Shown: piece after piece, positions 25,090-32,600 of the stretch
Numbering within the stretch: position 1 is the stretch's first letter
Layout: each line of letters begins with the position of its first letter
Source: Actinomyces gaoshouyii
GTDB taxonomy: Bacteria; Actinomycetota; Actinomycetes; Actinomycetales; Actinomycetaceae
Reading direction: 5' to 3'
Assembly (NCBI RefSeq): GCF_002072175.1
Contig: NZ_MVIV01000010.1
Span: forward strand, 1 to 64,000
DNA length: 64,000 nt
Made by a program: the position numbers and the translations under genes
The notes under the pieces: model-generated
The model's database searches: none
The model's input: only the letters and a program-made list of their open reading frames with translations
What the model was told of the DNA's origin: nothing

Positions 25090-26583
25090 TCAGACGCGCA
25101 GGGCCTCGCGCAGTTCCCGATGCCGGGCGAGCACACCCTGCGCGGGCGTGGTCAGCCCCCGGGCGGCGACAACGGCGAGCCTCTCTCGCACCCGGTCCGC
25201 GTAGTCGTTGGCCTCCTGATCGGCGCGCGCAATGCGGCGGGCCCCCGACCAGAGGAACAGCAGCGCGCCCAGGACGAGCAGGGCGACGGGGATGAGGAAA
25301 TTGCCGCCCTGAGCGATCATGAGGCCGCCCCAGGCGAGCCCCAGCAGCGTGGCGATGAGGCCTCCCCACCAGCCGAGCTCGATGACCGGCGAGCGGTGCC
25401 CGGGCAGGCGGATGGAACCGACCGCCTCAGCGGTCTGGGCGGCCAGGGTCTCCGGGCTCATGACCTCGGCGTCGACGCTGCGCAGCCAGGCGGCGGGCAG
25501 GCCCTCGGTGGTGCGGCGCATCCACGTGGTGCGGATGGCGGTCACGGCCGGACGAGAAGGGGCCTCCGGGCGGGCCAGGGCTCGCGGCAGCGGCCGCGCC
25601 AGTCCCTCGCGGATGGAGGCCTCCACAGCGCGCGCGCCCGAGGCGTGGACGAGGGCATCGACGGCGGCGGCCTCGTGCTCGGGCGAAGTGACCACGGGGT
25701 GGGCCGCGGCGGACGGGCGAAGGCGCAGGCAGATGGCATCGAGCTCGGCGGAGGCGGTGCGCGCGGCGTTGGACTCGCGGCGGACCCTTTCGATGAGGAT
25801 GTCGCGGACCTGGGTGAGGTTGTCGCCGCGGACCGCCGAGACGGGGATAACCCGGACCTCGTGGAGCCCGTCGGAGTCCAAGAGGGACCGGATGTCCCTC
25901 AGGAGGCGCTCCTGCCCGCCGGGGGGCAGGGTGTCAACCTGATTGACGAGCAGCAGCATGTCCTCCTGGCGGGCGCCCAGACCCCGCAGATAGCCCTCAT
26001 GAAGAGCGGCGTCGGCGTACTTCTGGGGATCGACCACCCACACGAGCACGTCGGCCAAGGGCACGAGCCGGTCCACCTGGAGGGCGTGCTCGGTGGTCAC
26101 CGAGTCGTAGTCGGGGACGTCGAGCAGGACGAGACCGGCGAGCTCGTCCTCGTCGTCGGCGTCGAGGAGGGACTCGCGGCGGATGCGACGCTCGTCGTTG
26201 ACGCCCAGGAAGTCCAGCAGGGCGATGGCATCATCGCCCCAGGTGCAGGCCGCCGACTCCGAGGTGGTGGGGCGCCGGGCGCCCACATCGGCGAACTGCA
26301 GCCCGGACAGCGCGTTGAAGAGGGAGGACTTCCCCGATCCGGTGCCTCCCAGGAGGGCGACAACGGTGTGGTCCACGCCCAGGACGAGCCGCTCGCCGAC
26401 CTCCTCGAGGCTGGTTCGCGCGGGCAGGGCGAGGGAGGCGGGCACCTCCGTCGGGCAGGAGTCGATGGCCGCGCGCAGGCGATGGAGCCGGGCATCGAGG
26501 TGGGCGGCGTCGAGCACCATCGGGGAGTCCTCCTGGGCGGTCGAGGCAGTGCGGGACTGATCAGGCTTGGGAGAGGTGGTCAT
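25090..26583 (-). CDS. dynamin-like/YfjP-type GTPase with C-terminal membrane hairpin
   Basis: A 497-residue GTPase. The P-loop GGTGSGKSSLFNALSG lies near residue 83, G3 is LLDVPDYDS and G4 is VNQVDTL. Two hydrophobic segments at about 395-445 would anchor it in the membrane, and a short cytoplasmic tail follows. The ATG overlaps the stop of the other GTPase by 4 bases. Membrane-associated work on envelope or membrane maintenance is the family theme; no specific role can be read from the sequence. Confidence 0.82.
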   Translation of the reverse strand: MTTSPKPDQSRTASTAQEDSPMVLDAAHLDARLHRLRAAIDSCPTEVPASLALPARTSLEEVGERLVLGVDHTVVALLGGTGSGKSSLFNALSGLQFADVGARRPTTSESAACTWGDDAIALLDFLGVNDERRIRRESLLDADDEDELAGLVLLDVPDYDSVTTEHALQVDRLVPLADVLVWVVDPQKYADAALHEGYLRGLGARQEDMLLLVNQVDTLPPGGQERLLRDIRSLLDSDGLHEVRVIPVSAVRGDNLTQVRDILIERVRRESNAARTASAELDAICLRLRPSAAAHPVVTSPEHEAAAVDALVHASGARAVEASIREGLARPLPRALARPEAPSRPAVTAIRTTWMRRTTEGLPAAWLRSVDAEVMSPETLAAQTAEAVGSIRLPGHRSPVIELGWWGGLIATLLGLAWGGLMIAQGGNFLIPVALLVLGALLFLWSGARRIARADQEANDYADRVRERLAVVAARGLTTPAQGVLARHRELREALRV

Positions 26584-28184
26584 GCGGTCGCTCCAGGGCG
26601 GGTGAAGGGAGTGAGCTCGCCCGAGCGCAGGCGCAGCGCCGCGGCGAGCGCGGGGTCGGGGGCGAGCCCGAGGGCCGTCCCGGGGGGAGCTACGCGCGCC
26701 AGGGCGGCGTCGAACGTGGCGGTCAGGGAGGAGCGCGCGCAGTCCACGGCTTCGGCCAGGCGGAGCCTGTCAGTGGCGGTTCGCGAGCCCTCGACGCCAG
26801 CGGCGGCAGCGATGATCAGATCGCCGATCGCCGTCCCGCGCAGGCCGCGAGCGGAGGCCCCCGGGTTGGCGCGGACAGCGTCGGCCCATTCGGCGATGAT
26901 CGCCTCGGAGTCGGGGACAGCCGGCAGGAGGCGCCCGGCGGACTCCTCCGCCCCGGCCTCGGTCCAGATCCGCTGGACGTCGTCGGCCAGGGCGACGAGG
27001 GCGGCCTCGAGACGCGAAGCGAGGGCCGACTGGGAGTCGGAGGCGAGTTTGGCGAGAGCCTCCGCCCGGACCTTGGCGGCGCGCCCGAACAGGCCCCAGG
27101 GCAGGCGCGATCCCGTGGCCAGGGGGGCGAGCGGGGCGCCGGAGGACGCCAGGGTGACCCACCGGGTGGCGGGCGCGCCCTCACCGATCTCCCCGCGCTC
27201 CAGGTCCGAGCGGATCTCGGCGCCGGGGTCGACGAGCAGCGCGGCGGTGGCCTCCTCCAGGCGCTTGGCGGCGTCGTCCTGGATATCGACGGCGTCGGCC
27301 AGTGCGGCCAGATCGCTCTTGAGGGCGGACCACAGACCGCGGCCACCGCGACGCACCAGGCCGGCGGCGCGATGGCGCCCGGCCAGCAGCCGCAGCCAGT
27401 CGCGGATCTCACCGACGGCCTCTTCGGGCAGGAGGCCCTCGTGCGGGCCGGCGTCGGGGATGACGAAGAAGGGGGCCTCGGCCAGTCCGATCCGGTCCAG
27501 GCGGGTCATGAGGTCCCTGCGCACCTCCGGCAGGACGTCGGCGCGCACGCGGTTGAGGACGATCGCGATGGGCATCTTCCGCTCAGCGGCGGCCTCCAGC
27601 GTGGTCCACGGCGTCTGGTCCCCGTAGCGAGCGGCGGTGGTGACGAAGAGCCATAGGTCGGCCGATTCCAGGAGGCGCGCGGCCAGGACCCTGTTGGACT
27701 CGTGGACCGAGTCCAGGTCCGAGGCGTCCACGAGGGCCAGACCGGCGGGCACCGCCTCGGACTCCCGGATCGTGCACACGCTGGCGAGGGAGTGGTCGCT
27801 GAGCGGCTCGCGGTCCTCGGGGTTGACCACGAGGACGGGGGTGCGCGTCGTCGGGCGCAGGACCCCAGCGACGGAGACCTCCGCCCCGAGCACGGAGTTG
27901 ACGAGGGTGGACTTGCCGGCGCCAGTGGAACCGCCGACGACGACGATGGCCGGGACCTCGGCGTCGGCGATGCGGGGCAGGACGTGGTCACGGATCTGGC
28001 AGATGAGGCTGTGGCGCAGACGGCGAGCGGCCTCCGTCTCGGAAGCGCCCAATGCCAGATCGAGCCGCTCGAGGTCGCCAACAGTGCTGTTGAGCACCTC
28101 GATGAGTTGGGCGCGACTGAGCGCCGAGGAGGGCAGGCCATCCCCATGGGGTGCTGGGGATGCCGATGGGGCGGTAGGGGGCAT
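26580..28184 (-). CDS. dynamin-like GTPase, soluble partner
   Basis: A 534-residue P-loop GTPase. Walker A GGSTGAGKSTLVNSVLG lies near residue 86, the G2-like threonines are in VLRPTTRTPVL, G3 is LVDASDLDS and G4 is VLNRVRAD. No membrane segment is evident; the C-terminal half is helical. The ATG at 28184 follows a -10 hexamer by 6 bases, which suggests a leaderless mRNA; an in-frame ATG at 28226 is upstream of that promoter. It forms a coupled pair with the membrane-anchored GTPase, so they probably act together, as in two-subunit bacterial dynamins. Confidence 0.82.
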   Translation of the reverse strand: MPPTAPSASPAPHGDGLPSSALSRAQLIEVLNSTVGDLERLDLALGASETEAARRLRHSLICQIRDHVLPRIADAEVPAIVVVGGSTGAGKSTLVNSVLGAEVSVAGVLRPTTRTPVLVVNPEDREPLSDHSLASVCTIRESEAVPAGLALVDASDLDSVHESNRVLAARLLESADLWLFVTTAARYGDQTPWTTLEAAAERKMPIAIVLNRVRADVLPEVRRDLMTRLDRIGLAEAPFFVIPDAGPHEGLLPEEAVGEIRDWLRLLAGRHRAAGLVRRGGRGLWSALKSDLAALADAVDIQDDAAKRLEEATAALLVDPGAEIRSDLERGEIGEGAPATRWVTLASSGAPLAPLATGSRLPWGLFGRAAKVRAEALAKLASDSQSALASRLEAALVALADDVQRIWTEAGAEESAGRLLPAVPDSEAIIAEWADAVRANPGASARGLRGTAIGDLIIAAAAGVEGSRTATDRLRLAEAVDCARSSLTATFDAALARVAPPGTALGLAPDPALAAALRLRSGELTPFTRPGATA

Positions 28185-28190
28185 GATCCA

Positions 28191-28196
28191 ACAATA
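28191..28196 (-). promoter_or_regulatory. -10 element of leaderless GTPase operon promoter
   Basis: TATTGT on the minus strand ends 6 bases before the ATG at 28184. No clear -35 or ribosome binding site is present. Confidence 0.45.
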
Positions 28197-28283
28197 TGGG
28201 CAACAGGGCTGATCGCGCTCGACCAATCCGGCGCGGCGATGCCGCCGGCCCCTGGGATTCGGAGAACGTCGTCATTCCAACGG

Positions 28284-28356
28284 TGCCCCCACCCGGACTC
28301 GAACCGGGAACCTGCGGATTAGAAGGCCGATGCTCTATCCATTGAGCTATGGAGGC
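28284..28356 (-). tRNA. tRNA-Arg (anticodon TCT)
   Basis: A 73-base cloverleaf: acceptor GCCTCCA pairs with TGGGGGC (one T-G), D-arm AGCTCAATGGATAGAGC, anticodon loop CTTCTAA, and T-arm CCCGG/CCGGG around TTCGAGT. The discriminator is A, and only CC, not CCA, is encoded next to it. The anticodon stem has an unpaired 31-39 position. Confidence 0.92.
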
Positions 28357-28663
28357 GCGCGCCGGGTCGCCCCGACGCCGGTTCCAGCCTACGCCACACC
28401 ATCCCCCGGGCCCGATCTCCCGGCACCGTCGCCCAGCCGGCCGATGATGCCCCGATGGGGTGCCCGCGGCGCCGGTTCCGGTGATCATGGCGAGCGAGTC
28501 GCAGATGAGCGCGGTCCCGAGGCCCGCGCTCCTGAGGAGCGGGGAGCGGCGAGCCCCCGGCGATCCGCGGGGCGAGGGCTGGCACTGGGACCGGATCGAC
28601 GTCAGGCAGCAGGGCGATGGGGATCCCTTAGAGGTGATTGCCCCCGAGGATGACGGGCCGGGC
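28357..28663. other. intergenic region between tRNA-Arg and orn
   Basis: Divergent gap of about 300 bases. A TAGGCT at 28386-28391 on the minus strand is a possible -10 for the tRNA. No gene or repeat is seen. Confidence 0.4.
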
Positions 28664-28669
28664 TAGACT
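28664..28669 (+). promoter_or_regulatory. -10 element of leaderless orn promoter
   Basis: TAGACT lies 8 bases before the GTG start of orn with no ribosome binding site. A TTGCCC at 28638-28643 is 20 bases upstream, a long spacing for a -35. Confidence 0.5.
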
Positions 28670-28677
28670 GCTGGCCC

Positions 28678-29316
28678 GTGAGCCGACAGATAACGACCTC
28701 GGATCCCCTGGTGTGGATCGACTGCGAGATGACCGGCCTCGACCTGGGCGCCGACGCGCTCATCGAGGTCGCCGTCATCGTGACGGATTACGAGCTGGTC
28801 CCGCTGGGCGAGGGCATCGACGTACTCATCAAGCCCCCGACCGCTGCTCTGGAGCGGATGGGCGACTATGTGCGCTCCATGCACTCCTCCTCCGGTCTGC
28901 TCGACGAGCTCGACGGCGGGCTGAGCCTGGCCGAGGCGCAGCGCGTGGCGCTCGACCATGTCCGCTCCCTCGTGCCCACGGCCCGCACGGCACAGCTCGC
29001 GGGCAATTCGGTGGGCACGGACAAGGCCTTCCTCGCACGCGATATGCCCGAGCTCATCGACTACCTGCACTACCGGGTGGTTGACGTCTCCTCCATCAAG
29101 GAGCTGGCCAAGCGCTGGTTCCCCAGGACCTTCTTCCAGGCCCCCCAGAAGCAGGGCGGGCATCGCGCGCTCGCCGATATCCTGGAGTCCATCGACGAGC
29201 TGCGCTACTACCGAGCGGTGCTGTTCCCCGACGGCGAGGGGCCGTCCTCGGATGATTGCCGGGCCGTCGCCGCCCAGATCCTCGCCAACCCGACAATGAC
29301 AGCCCACCGGGCCTGA
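28678..29316 (+). CDS. orn: oligoribonuclease
   Basis: A 3'-5' exonuclease that degrades nanoRNAs, including pGpG from c-di-GMP turnover. The 212-residue DEDDh protein has the first two acidic ligands in WIDCEMTGLD, the third in GNSVGTDKAFL, and the histidine and last aspartate in HRALADILESIDEL. VVDVSSIKELAKRW is the family middle motif. The start is GTG. It stands alone between two tRNA genes. Confidence 0.96.
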   Translation: MSRQITTSDPLVWIDCEMTGLDLGADALIEVAVIVTDYELVPLGEGIDVLIKPPTAALERMGDYVRSMHSSSGLLDELDGGLSLAEAQRVALDHVRSLVPTARTAQLAGNSVGTDKAFLARDMPELIDYLHYRVVDVSSIKELAKRWFPRTFFQAPQKQGGHRALADILESIDELRYYRAVLFPDGEGPSSDDCRAVAAQILANPTMTAHRA

Positions 29317-29393
29317 GCCCGGCGGACCGCAAGTCGGCGAGCAGCCGGACAGCGGTCCCAGAGCTGGCGTGACACAATCCACGGTTACTGGTT

Positions 29394-29423
29394 TGCCGGA
29401 GCTCCGAGCGAGCCGATACAGTA
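29394..29423 (+). promoter_or_regulatory. tRNA-His promoter
   Basis: TTGCCG (29394-29399) and TACAGT (29418-29423) are 18 bases apart. The start would be near 29430, about 34 bases before the tRNA. Confidence 0.5.
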
Positions 29424-29463
29424 CCGATTCGTTGCGGTCCCGCCCATCGTGGGAACTGCGCAT

Positions 29464-29540
29464 GGTGGCTGTAGCTCAGTTGGCAGAGCGCTTGGTTGTG
29501 GTCCAGGAGGTCGCGGGTTCAAGCCCCGTCAGCCACCCCA
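29464..29540 (+). tRNA. tRNA-His (anticodon GTG)
   Basis: Acceptor GTGGCTG pairs with CAGCCAC, and the extra G-1 opposite C73 that marks tRNA-His is encoded. The anticodon stem CTTGG/CCAGG closes the loop TTGTGGT. The T-arm contains GGTTCAAGC, and the 3' CCA is encoded. Confidence 0.95.
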
Positions 29541-29689
29541 GGCAAGAGCCTGCGCGATCGTGTCGGCCAGAGCAGGCCGCGCCGAGGGTGTTTCCCGTGC
29601 TGCTCGGATGACCGGCTGTCACGCCGATCCGAGTGGGGGCGGGCCCCGGACCCGGTGGCCGGGTTCTATCGCCCCGAAAGGACATCACT

Positions 29690-30559
29690 GTGCACCGACG
29701 CGACTTCATGCTCCTCCTGGCCGCCGCCACCGCCTCGGCCACCGGCGCCTGCACGACGGGCAACGACGCCAGCGCCCCGGCCACCTCCCTCAAGCCGGTG
29801 GAGACCTCAGCGGCGCCCCCGACGACGCCGTCCCCCTCCCCCACCCCGGAGCCCAGTCCGACGCCGTCGCGCAGTGGGCTGTGGCTTCAGGACGGCCCTC
29901 CCGAGCTCCCGGCCCCCTCGGCCCCGGACTCGGTCATCACGGGCCTGCCGGAGTCGGTGGGCAACACCGTGGCCCTGACGATCGACGACGGCGCCGACGC
30001 CTCGGTCATCGACGCCTACCTCGACTTCGCCAAGGACTCCGGAGTCAGGCTCACCTTCTTCGTCACCTCCTGCTACCCCGGCTGGACGGACTGCAAAGAC
30101 AAGATGAGACCCCTGGTGGAGTCCGGCCAGGTGCAGCTGGGCAACCACACCGTCACGCACGCGGGCCTGACGAGCCTGAGCGAGGCAGGCATCCTCGAGG
30201 AAGTCTCCGGGTGCGAGACCTTCCTCAAGAACACCTACGGGGTGACGGGCGCGCCTTTCGTGCGTCCGCCCTACGGCTACCGCAACGCCACGACCGACGC
30301 CGTGTGCGCCCGGCTGGGATACTCGACATCGACGATGTGGTACGGGTCCTTCGGCGACTCGGGGCTGCTGACCGAGGACGTCCTGCTGGGTGAGGCCCGG
30401 AAGTGGCTTGGGGCCCAGCGCATCGTCATCGGGCACGCGAACTTCCCCACCGTCACCCGCCTGTACGGTCAGATCATCGAGATCCTACGCGAACGCTCCC
30501 TGCTGACGGCCACACTCGACGACGTCTACTTCGGCCCGGGCCACAACCGGCGCGTCTGA
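29690..30559 (+). CDS. polysaccharide deacetylase (NodB/CE4) lipoprotein
   Basis: A 289-residue secreted enzyme that probably removes acetyl groups from a cell-envelope glycan. The GTG start has GAAAGGA upstream and begins HRRDFMLLL, a twin-arginine-type signal, followed by a lipobox-like ATGAC, so it is likely a Tat-exported lipoprotein. A Thr/Pro/Ser linker (about 35-70) precedes the NodB domain. Motif 1 is TIDDGAD near residue 97, the metal motif is H-x3-H in NHTVTHAG near 153, RPPYGYRN is near 192, and the catalytic-base motif is IVIGHAN. The substrate is unknown. Confidence 0.85.
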   Translation: MHRRDFMLLLAAATASATGACTTGNDASAPATSLKPVETSAAPPTTPSPSPTPEPSPTPSRSGLWLQDGPPELPAPSAPDSVITGLPESVGNTVALTIDDGADASVIDAYLDFAKDSGVRLTFFVTSCYPGWTDCKDKMRPLVESGQVQLGNHTVTHAGLTSLSEAGILEEVSGCETFLKNTYGVTGAPFVRPPYGYRNATTDAVCARLGYSTSTMWYGSFGDSGLLTEDVLLGEARKWLGAQRIVIGHANFPTVTRLYGQIIEILRERSLLTATLDDVYFGPGHNRRV

Positions 30560-30585
30560 GCGGTCCTCCCCGCCGGCCCGCTGCT

Positions 30586-32268
30586 CTAGCGCGGTGCCAC
30601 GCCCGCGCGCAGCAGCCCTACGACGTGCCCGTCGGTGAGGGCCTCCCAGGTGGCCTCGACGATATCCGTGCCCACGCCCACCGTGGACCAGGTGCGCTCG
30701 CCATCGGTGAGATCGATGAGCACGCGGATGATCGAGCGCGTGCCCCGCTCGGCGTCGAGGATCCGCACCTTGTAGTCGGTCAACTCGAAGGCACGGATCT
30801 CCGGGTAGACCTCCGCCAGCGCGTCGCACAAGGCGGCGTCGAGGGCGTTGACCGGGCCATTGCCCTCCCCCAGAACCGCGAAGCGCCTCCCGCCCGCGTG
30901 CAGGCGCACTGTGGCCTCCGCCTGGGTGAGGGTGGAGCCGTCCACCGGCAGGAAGCGATCCGCCCCCGCTGGGGCGGCGCGCACCGAGGCCTGCCAGGAC
31001 TCCACGCGGAAGTAGTCGGGCAGTTCCCCCAGCGCGTGGCGCAGCAGTAGCTCGAAGGAGCCGTCCGCGGCGTCGTAGGCGTAGCCGGCGGCCTCACGGG
31101 CCTTGACGGCCTCGGCGACCCTGCCCAGGACGTCGCCCTCCCCCGAGGTGTCGATGCCCAGCTCGCGGGCTTTGAGCTCGATCGAGGCGCGCCCCGCCAT
31201 CTCCGAGACGAGCATGCTCATCGTGTTGCCCACACGGGCGGGGTCGACGTGCTGGTAGAAATCGGGATCCACCCGGATCGCCGAGGCGTGCAGGCCCGCC
31301 TTGTGGGCGAAGGCCTTGGCCCCCACGTAGGCCTGGCGGGTGGAGGGGGCGCGGTTGGCGATCTCACCCACGGAGCGCGAGATGCGCGAGAGCTCGGCCA
31401 AGCGCCGCGCCCGCTCGGCCTCATCTCCCGGAAGGGCGGTGAAGCGGGTCTTGAGCTCCAGGTTCGCGATGATGGTCAGAAGCTCGGCGTTCCCGGTGCG
31501 CTCCCCCATGCCGTTGACGCACCCCTGCACCTGGCGGGCTCCGGCCTCCACCGCCGCCATCGCACCGGCCACGGCCAGGCCCGAGTCGTCATGGGTGTGG
31601 ATCCCGACGACGCAGTCGGGGTGCCCAGCAGCGTCCAGGGCGCGGCGCAGGCGGGCGACGGAGCCCGCGATGACGCCTGGAAGCGCCCCACCATTGGTGT
31701 CGCAGGCGATGACGGCGCCGGCGCCGGCACGGGCCGCTGTCAGGGCCACCTCGATCCCGTAAGCGCCGTCGGCCTGTCGTCCCAGGCCGTCGAAGAAGTG
31801 CTCCAGATCGACCATCGCCTCCCGATCCGCGCCCACCAGCAGGGCGGTCGAGTCGGCGACCATGCGCAGGTTCTCCTCCAGCGTCGTGCGCAGAGCCCGC
31901 TCGACGTGCCTCGGGTCGGACTTCGCCACGAGGGTGATCACGTCGGCCCCGCTGTCCAGCAGTGCGCGCAGGCCAGGATCCTCGGCGGCATGGGCGCCCG
32001 GGCGGCAGGTGGAGCCGAAGGCCACGAGCCGCGCGGTGGCCAGGTCCAGCTCCCGGGCCCGCGCGAAGAGCTCGGTGTCCTTGGGGATGGCTCCGGGCCA
32101 GCCCGCCTCGATATAGGCCGCGCCGAGCTCATCGAGGAGGGCGATGATCGCGAGCTTGTCCTCCACGGTGAAGGAGACGCCCTGCTGCTGGGCGCCGTCG
32201 CGAAGCGTCGTGTCATAGATGGCGACGGCGTCGCCACCGGCGGACAGAGTCGCTCCATCGGTTCTCAT
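30586..32268 (-). CDS. cimA: citramalate synthase
   Basis: Condenses pyruvate and acetyl-CoA to (R)-citramalate, a threonine-independent route to 2-oxobutyrate and isoleucine. The 560-residue protein has the HMGL-like TIM barrel with IYDTTLRDGAQQQGVSFTVEDK, the metal-binding GIHTHDDSGLAVA and the loop QGCVNGMGERTGNAELL. The C-terminal LeuA allosteric domain includes YKVRILD and TWSTVGVG. CimA is favoured over isopropylmalate or homocitrate synthase because of length and the AIPKDTELF and GYAYDAADGSFELL motifs. A GAAGGAGG ribosome binding site supports the start. Other branched-chain genes lie 24 kb away. Confidence 0.88.
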   Translation of the reverse strand: MRTDGATLSAGGDAVAIYDTTLRDGAQQQGVSFTVEDKLAIIALLDELGAAYIEAGWPGAIPKDTELFARARELDLATARLVAFGSTCRPGAHAAEDPGLRALLDSGADVITLVAKSDPRHVERALRTTLEENLRMVADSTALLVGADREAMVDLEHFFDGLGRQADGAYGIEVALTAARAGAGAVIACDTNGGALPGVIAGSVARLRRALDAAGHPDCVVGIHTHDDSGLAVAGAMAAVEAGARQVQGCVNGMGERTGNAELLTIIANLELKTRFTALPGDEAERARRLAELSRISRSVGEIANRAPSTRQAYVGAKAFAHKAGLHASAIRVDPDFYQHVDPARVGNTMSMLVSEMAGRASIELKARELGIDTSGEGDVLGRVAEAVKAREAAGYAYDAADGSFELLLRHALGELPDYFRVESWQASVRAAPAGADRFLPVDGSTLTQAEATVRLHAGGRRFAVLGEGNGPVNALDAALCDALAEVYPEIRAFELTDYKVRILDAERGTRSIIRVLIDLTDGERTWSTVGVGTDIVEATWEALTDGHVVGLLRAGVAPR

Positions 32269-32600
32269 GGCGCCTCCTTCATCGATCGTCGGCCAGCGGA
32301 CCGGCCGCCGGGAAGACGAGCAGTCGCGGCACGTGCGGCATTCCAGCCGTCATCCTGTCATGAAAACCGCCGCCGCATTCCCGATGGACCGCCCATTGGC
32401 CGCCCACCGGACGCCGCGGCCCCGCCTCCCGCGCAGGGAGGAGGCTATGACCTCCACCGATTCCGCTGCGCGTGCAGCGCTTATAGGGGATACTGGGGCA
32501 ACGCCGCCTGAGGCGCTTCAGTGCTGATATGACCGTTGACCTGTTGCATCCGCGCTGGCTCCGCGGGCACCATTGCCTCCCCTCGACGAAGGATTCTCCC
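32269..32600. other. divergent promoter region between cimA and the glycopolymer cluster
   Basis: About 330 bases without a gene. AT-richer TTATAGGGGATACT near 32480-32493 is the best candidate promoter core for the plus-strand cluster. An in-frame ATG at 32529 could extend the first cluster gene by 24 residues. Confidence 0.4.

Noticed and set aside
28284-28356. tRNA-Arg as a pseudogene because of an unpaired 31-39 position
   Set aside because: All other stems, the T-loop and the anticodon loop are normal, and such a mismatch alone is tolerated.
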